From NCBI GenBank assembly GCA_027295645.1, contig JAPUKM010000238.1:1-7383 (forward strand): a stretch of DNA of 7,383 nucleotides. The letters are read 5' to 3'. The stretch comes from Chloroflexota bacterium. GTDB taxonomy: Bacteria; Chloroflexota; Dehalococcoidia; Lucifugimonadales; JAPUKM01. Below the pieces are notes generated by a model. That model did not search any database and was not told where the DNA came from. It saw only the letters and a program-made list of their open reading frames with translations. Both the position numbers and the translations under genes were made by a program. This document shows, piece by piece, positions 6,988 through 7,383 of the stretch (its first letter is position 1; each line of letters starts with the position of its first letter).

Positions 6988-7383
6988 ATAAGCGAATCAG
7001 CACTCTCACTCTTTTTGTAGTAGGCACATTGCTTTTGGGACTAGTGGGTGCAATTGCCGCCCTAGCGGCGCCCTCAAGCGCTGTTACAGGCACCGTTGCA
7101 TTTGACCAGGCGTGGTACACGACTGGTGCCGGCACGGGCTCGGTGGTCACGGTGAGCGTCACTGACGCCGACGCCAATCTGACAGTTGCAACGTCCACGG
7201 CCATATCTCTATCCTTCACAGGTGCGTTGGACACCGACTCGGCGACGCTTCCGACAGGCACTGGCGAAATTGTTGGGATACCAGGTATTCTGTTGAGCGA
7301 CACGTGCGACACTTCCCCTGTATTTGACGCGACCACGAGCGTAAGCGTGTTCAACGCGCCGGCCGGTACGGTCGTTGTTACGT
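6984..7383 (+). CDS. Secreted or surface protein with signal peptide, N-terminal part (runs off right edge)
   Basis: The first 133 residues of an exported protein of unknown function. GTG at 6984 has AGGGGG (6971-6976) 7 bases upstream. Residues 1-33 are a clear Sec signal: MNKR, a hydrophobic core about 9-28, then ALAAPSSA with likely cleavage near residues 28-33. The mature part is rich in Thr, Ser, Val, Ala and Asp, with alternating beta-type sequence such as GSVVTVSVTDADANLTV (about 52-68) and SVSVFNAPAGTVVVT, typical of Ig-like or other beta-sandwich surface domains. Similar 'VTVTDAD' repeats occur in predicted surface proteins of marine Chloroflexota (from memory; not searched). There is one cysteine (C107), and no lipobox is seen. 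Codon use (ATA, TTG, CTA, GTA) is looser than in pyrG or rho. The full length and any C-terminal anchor are outside the window. Confidence 0.8.
   Translation, partial: MNKRISTLTLFVVGTLLLGLVGAIAALAAPSSAVTGTVAFDQAWYTTGAGTGSVVTVSVTDADANLTVATSTAISLSFTGALDTDSATLPTGTGEIVGIPGILLSDTCDTSPVFDATTSVSVFNAPAGTVVVT

Noticed and set aside
6839..7354. Minus-strand 171-codon frame opposite the secreted protein
   Set aside because: It is antisense to a gene with a good signal peptide and ribosome site; low-complexity Val/Thr/Ala composition is typical of a shadow frame.

Overview
This window is mostly bacterial core information-processing DNA, with one accessory-looking gene at the right edge. The gene set (greA, lysS, a NUDIX hydrolase gene and serS in one tight operon, then pyrG and rho) and the final gene, a secreted beta-rich protein with a 'TVSVTDADAN' stretch, suggest a Chloroflexota member, perhaps Dehalococcoidia or a SAR202-like lineage. 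That is inference from gene content and style; no ribosomal RNA is present to settle it.

Layout. Positions 1-2988 form a leftward (minus-strand) operon transcribed greA -> lysS -> NUDIX -> serS. The junctions are very tight: a 4-base ATGA overlap between lysS and the NUDIX gene, and 2 bases between the NUDIX gene and serS, which runs off the left edge. Positions 2989-3369 are a divergent control region. It has a good sigma70-type promoter facing each way (greA at 3058-3086, pyrG at 3165-3193), a 9-bp inverted repeat and a 9-bp direct repeat between or over them, and structured leaders on both sides. Positions 3370-5010 are pyrG (CTP synthase). After a 228-base leader containing a C-rich, G-poor stretch comes rho (transcription terminator) at 5239-6531.

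Positions 6532-6983 hold no large gene. They contain a strong hairpin without a U-tract, two promoter-like sites, and a 43-codon small ORF with a strong ribosome-binding site. The small ORF stop overlaps (GTGA) the start of a signal-peptide-bearing surface or secreted protein that continues past the right edge.

How the genes work together: lysS and serS charge tRNAs, greA rescues backtracked RNA polymerase and rho terminates transcription, so transcription-elongation control flanks the pyrimidine-nucleotide gene pyrG. The NUDIX enzyme is probably a nucleotide-pool or metabolite clean-up enzyme carried in the operon. No overt new defence or mobile system is visible. The most interesting signals are regulatory: mutually exclusive hairpins in the greA leader, a complex pyrG leader with a displaced Shine-Dalgarno sequence, the coupled small ORF, and a glycine where GreA normally has a tip aspartate.
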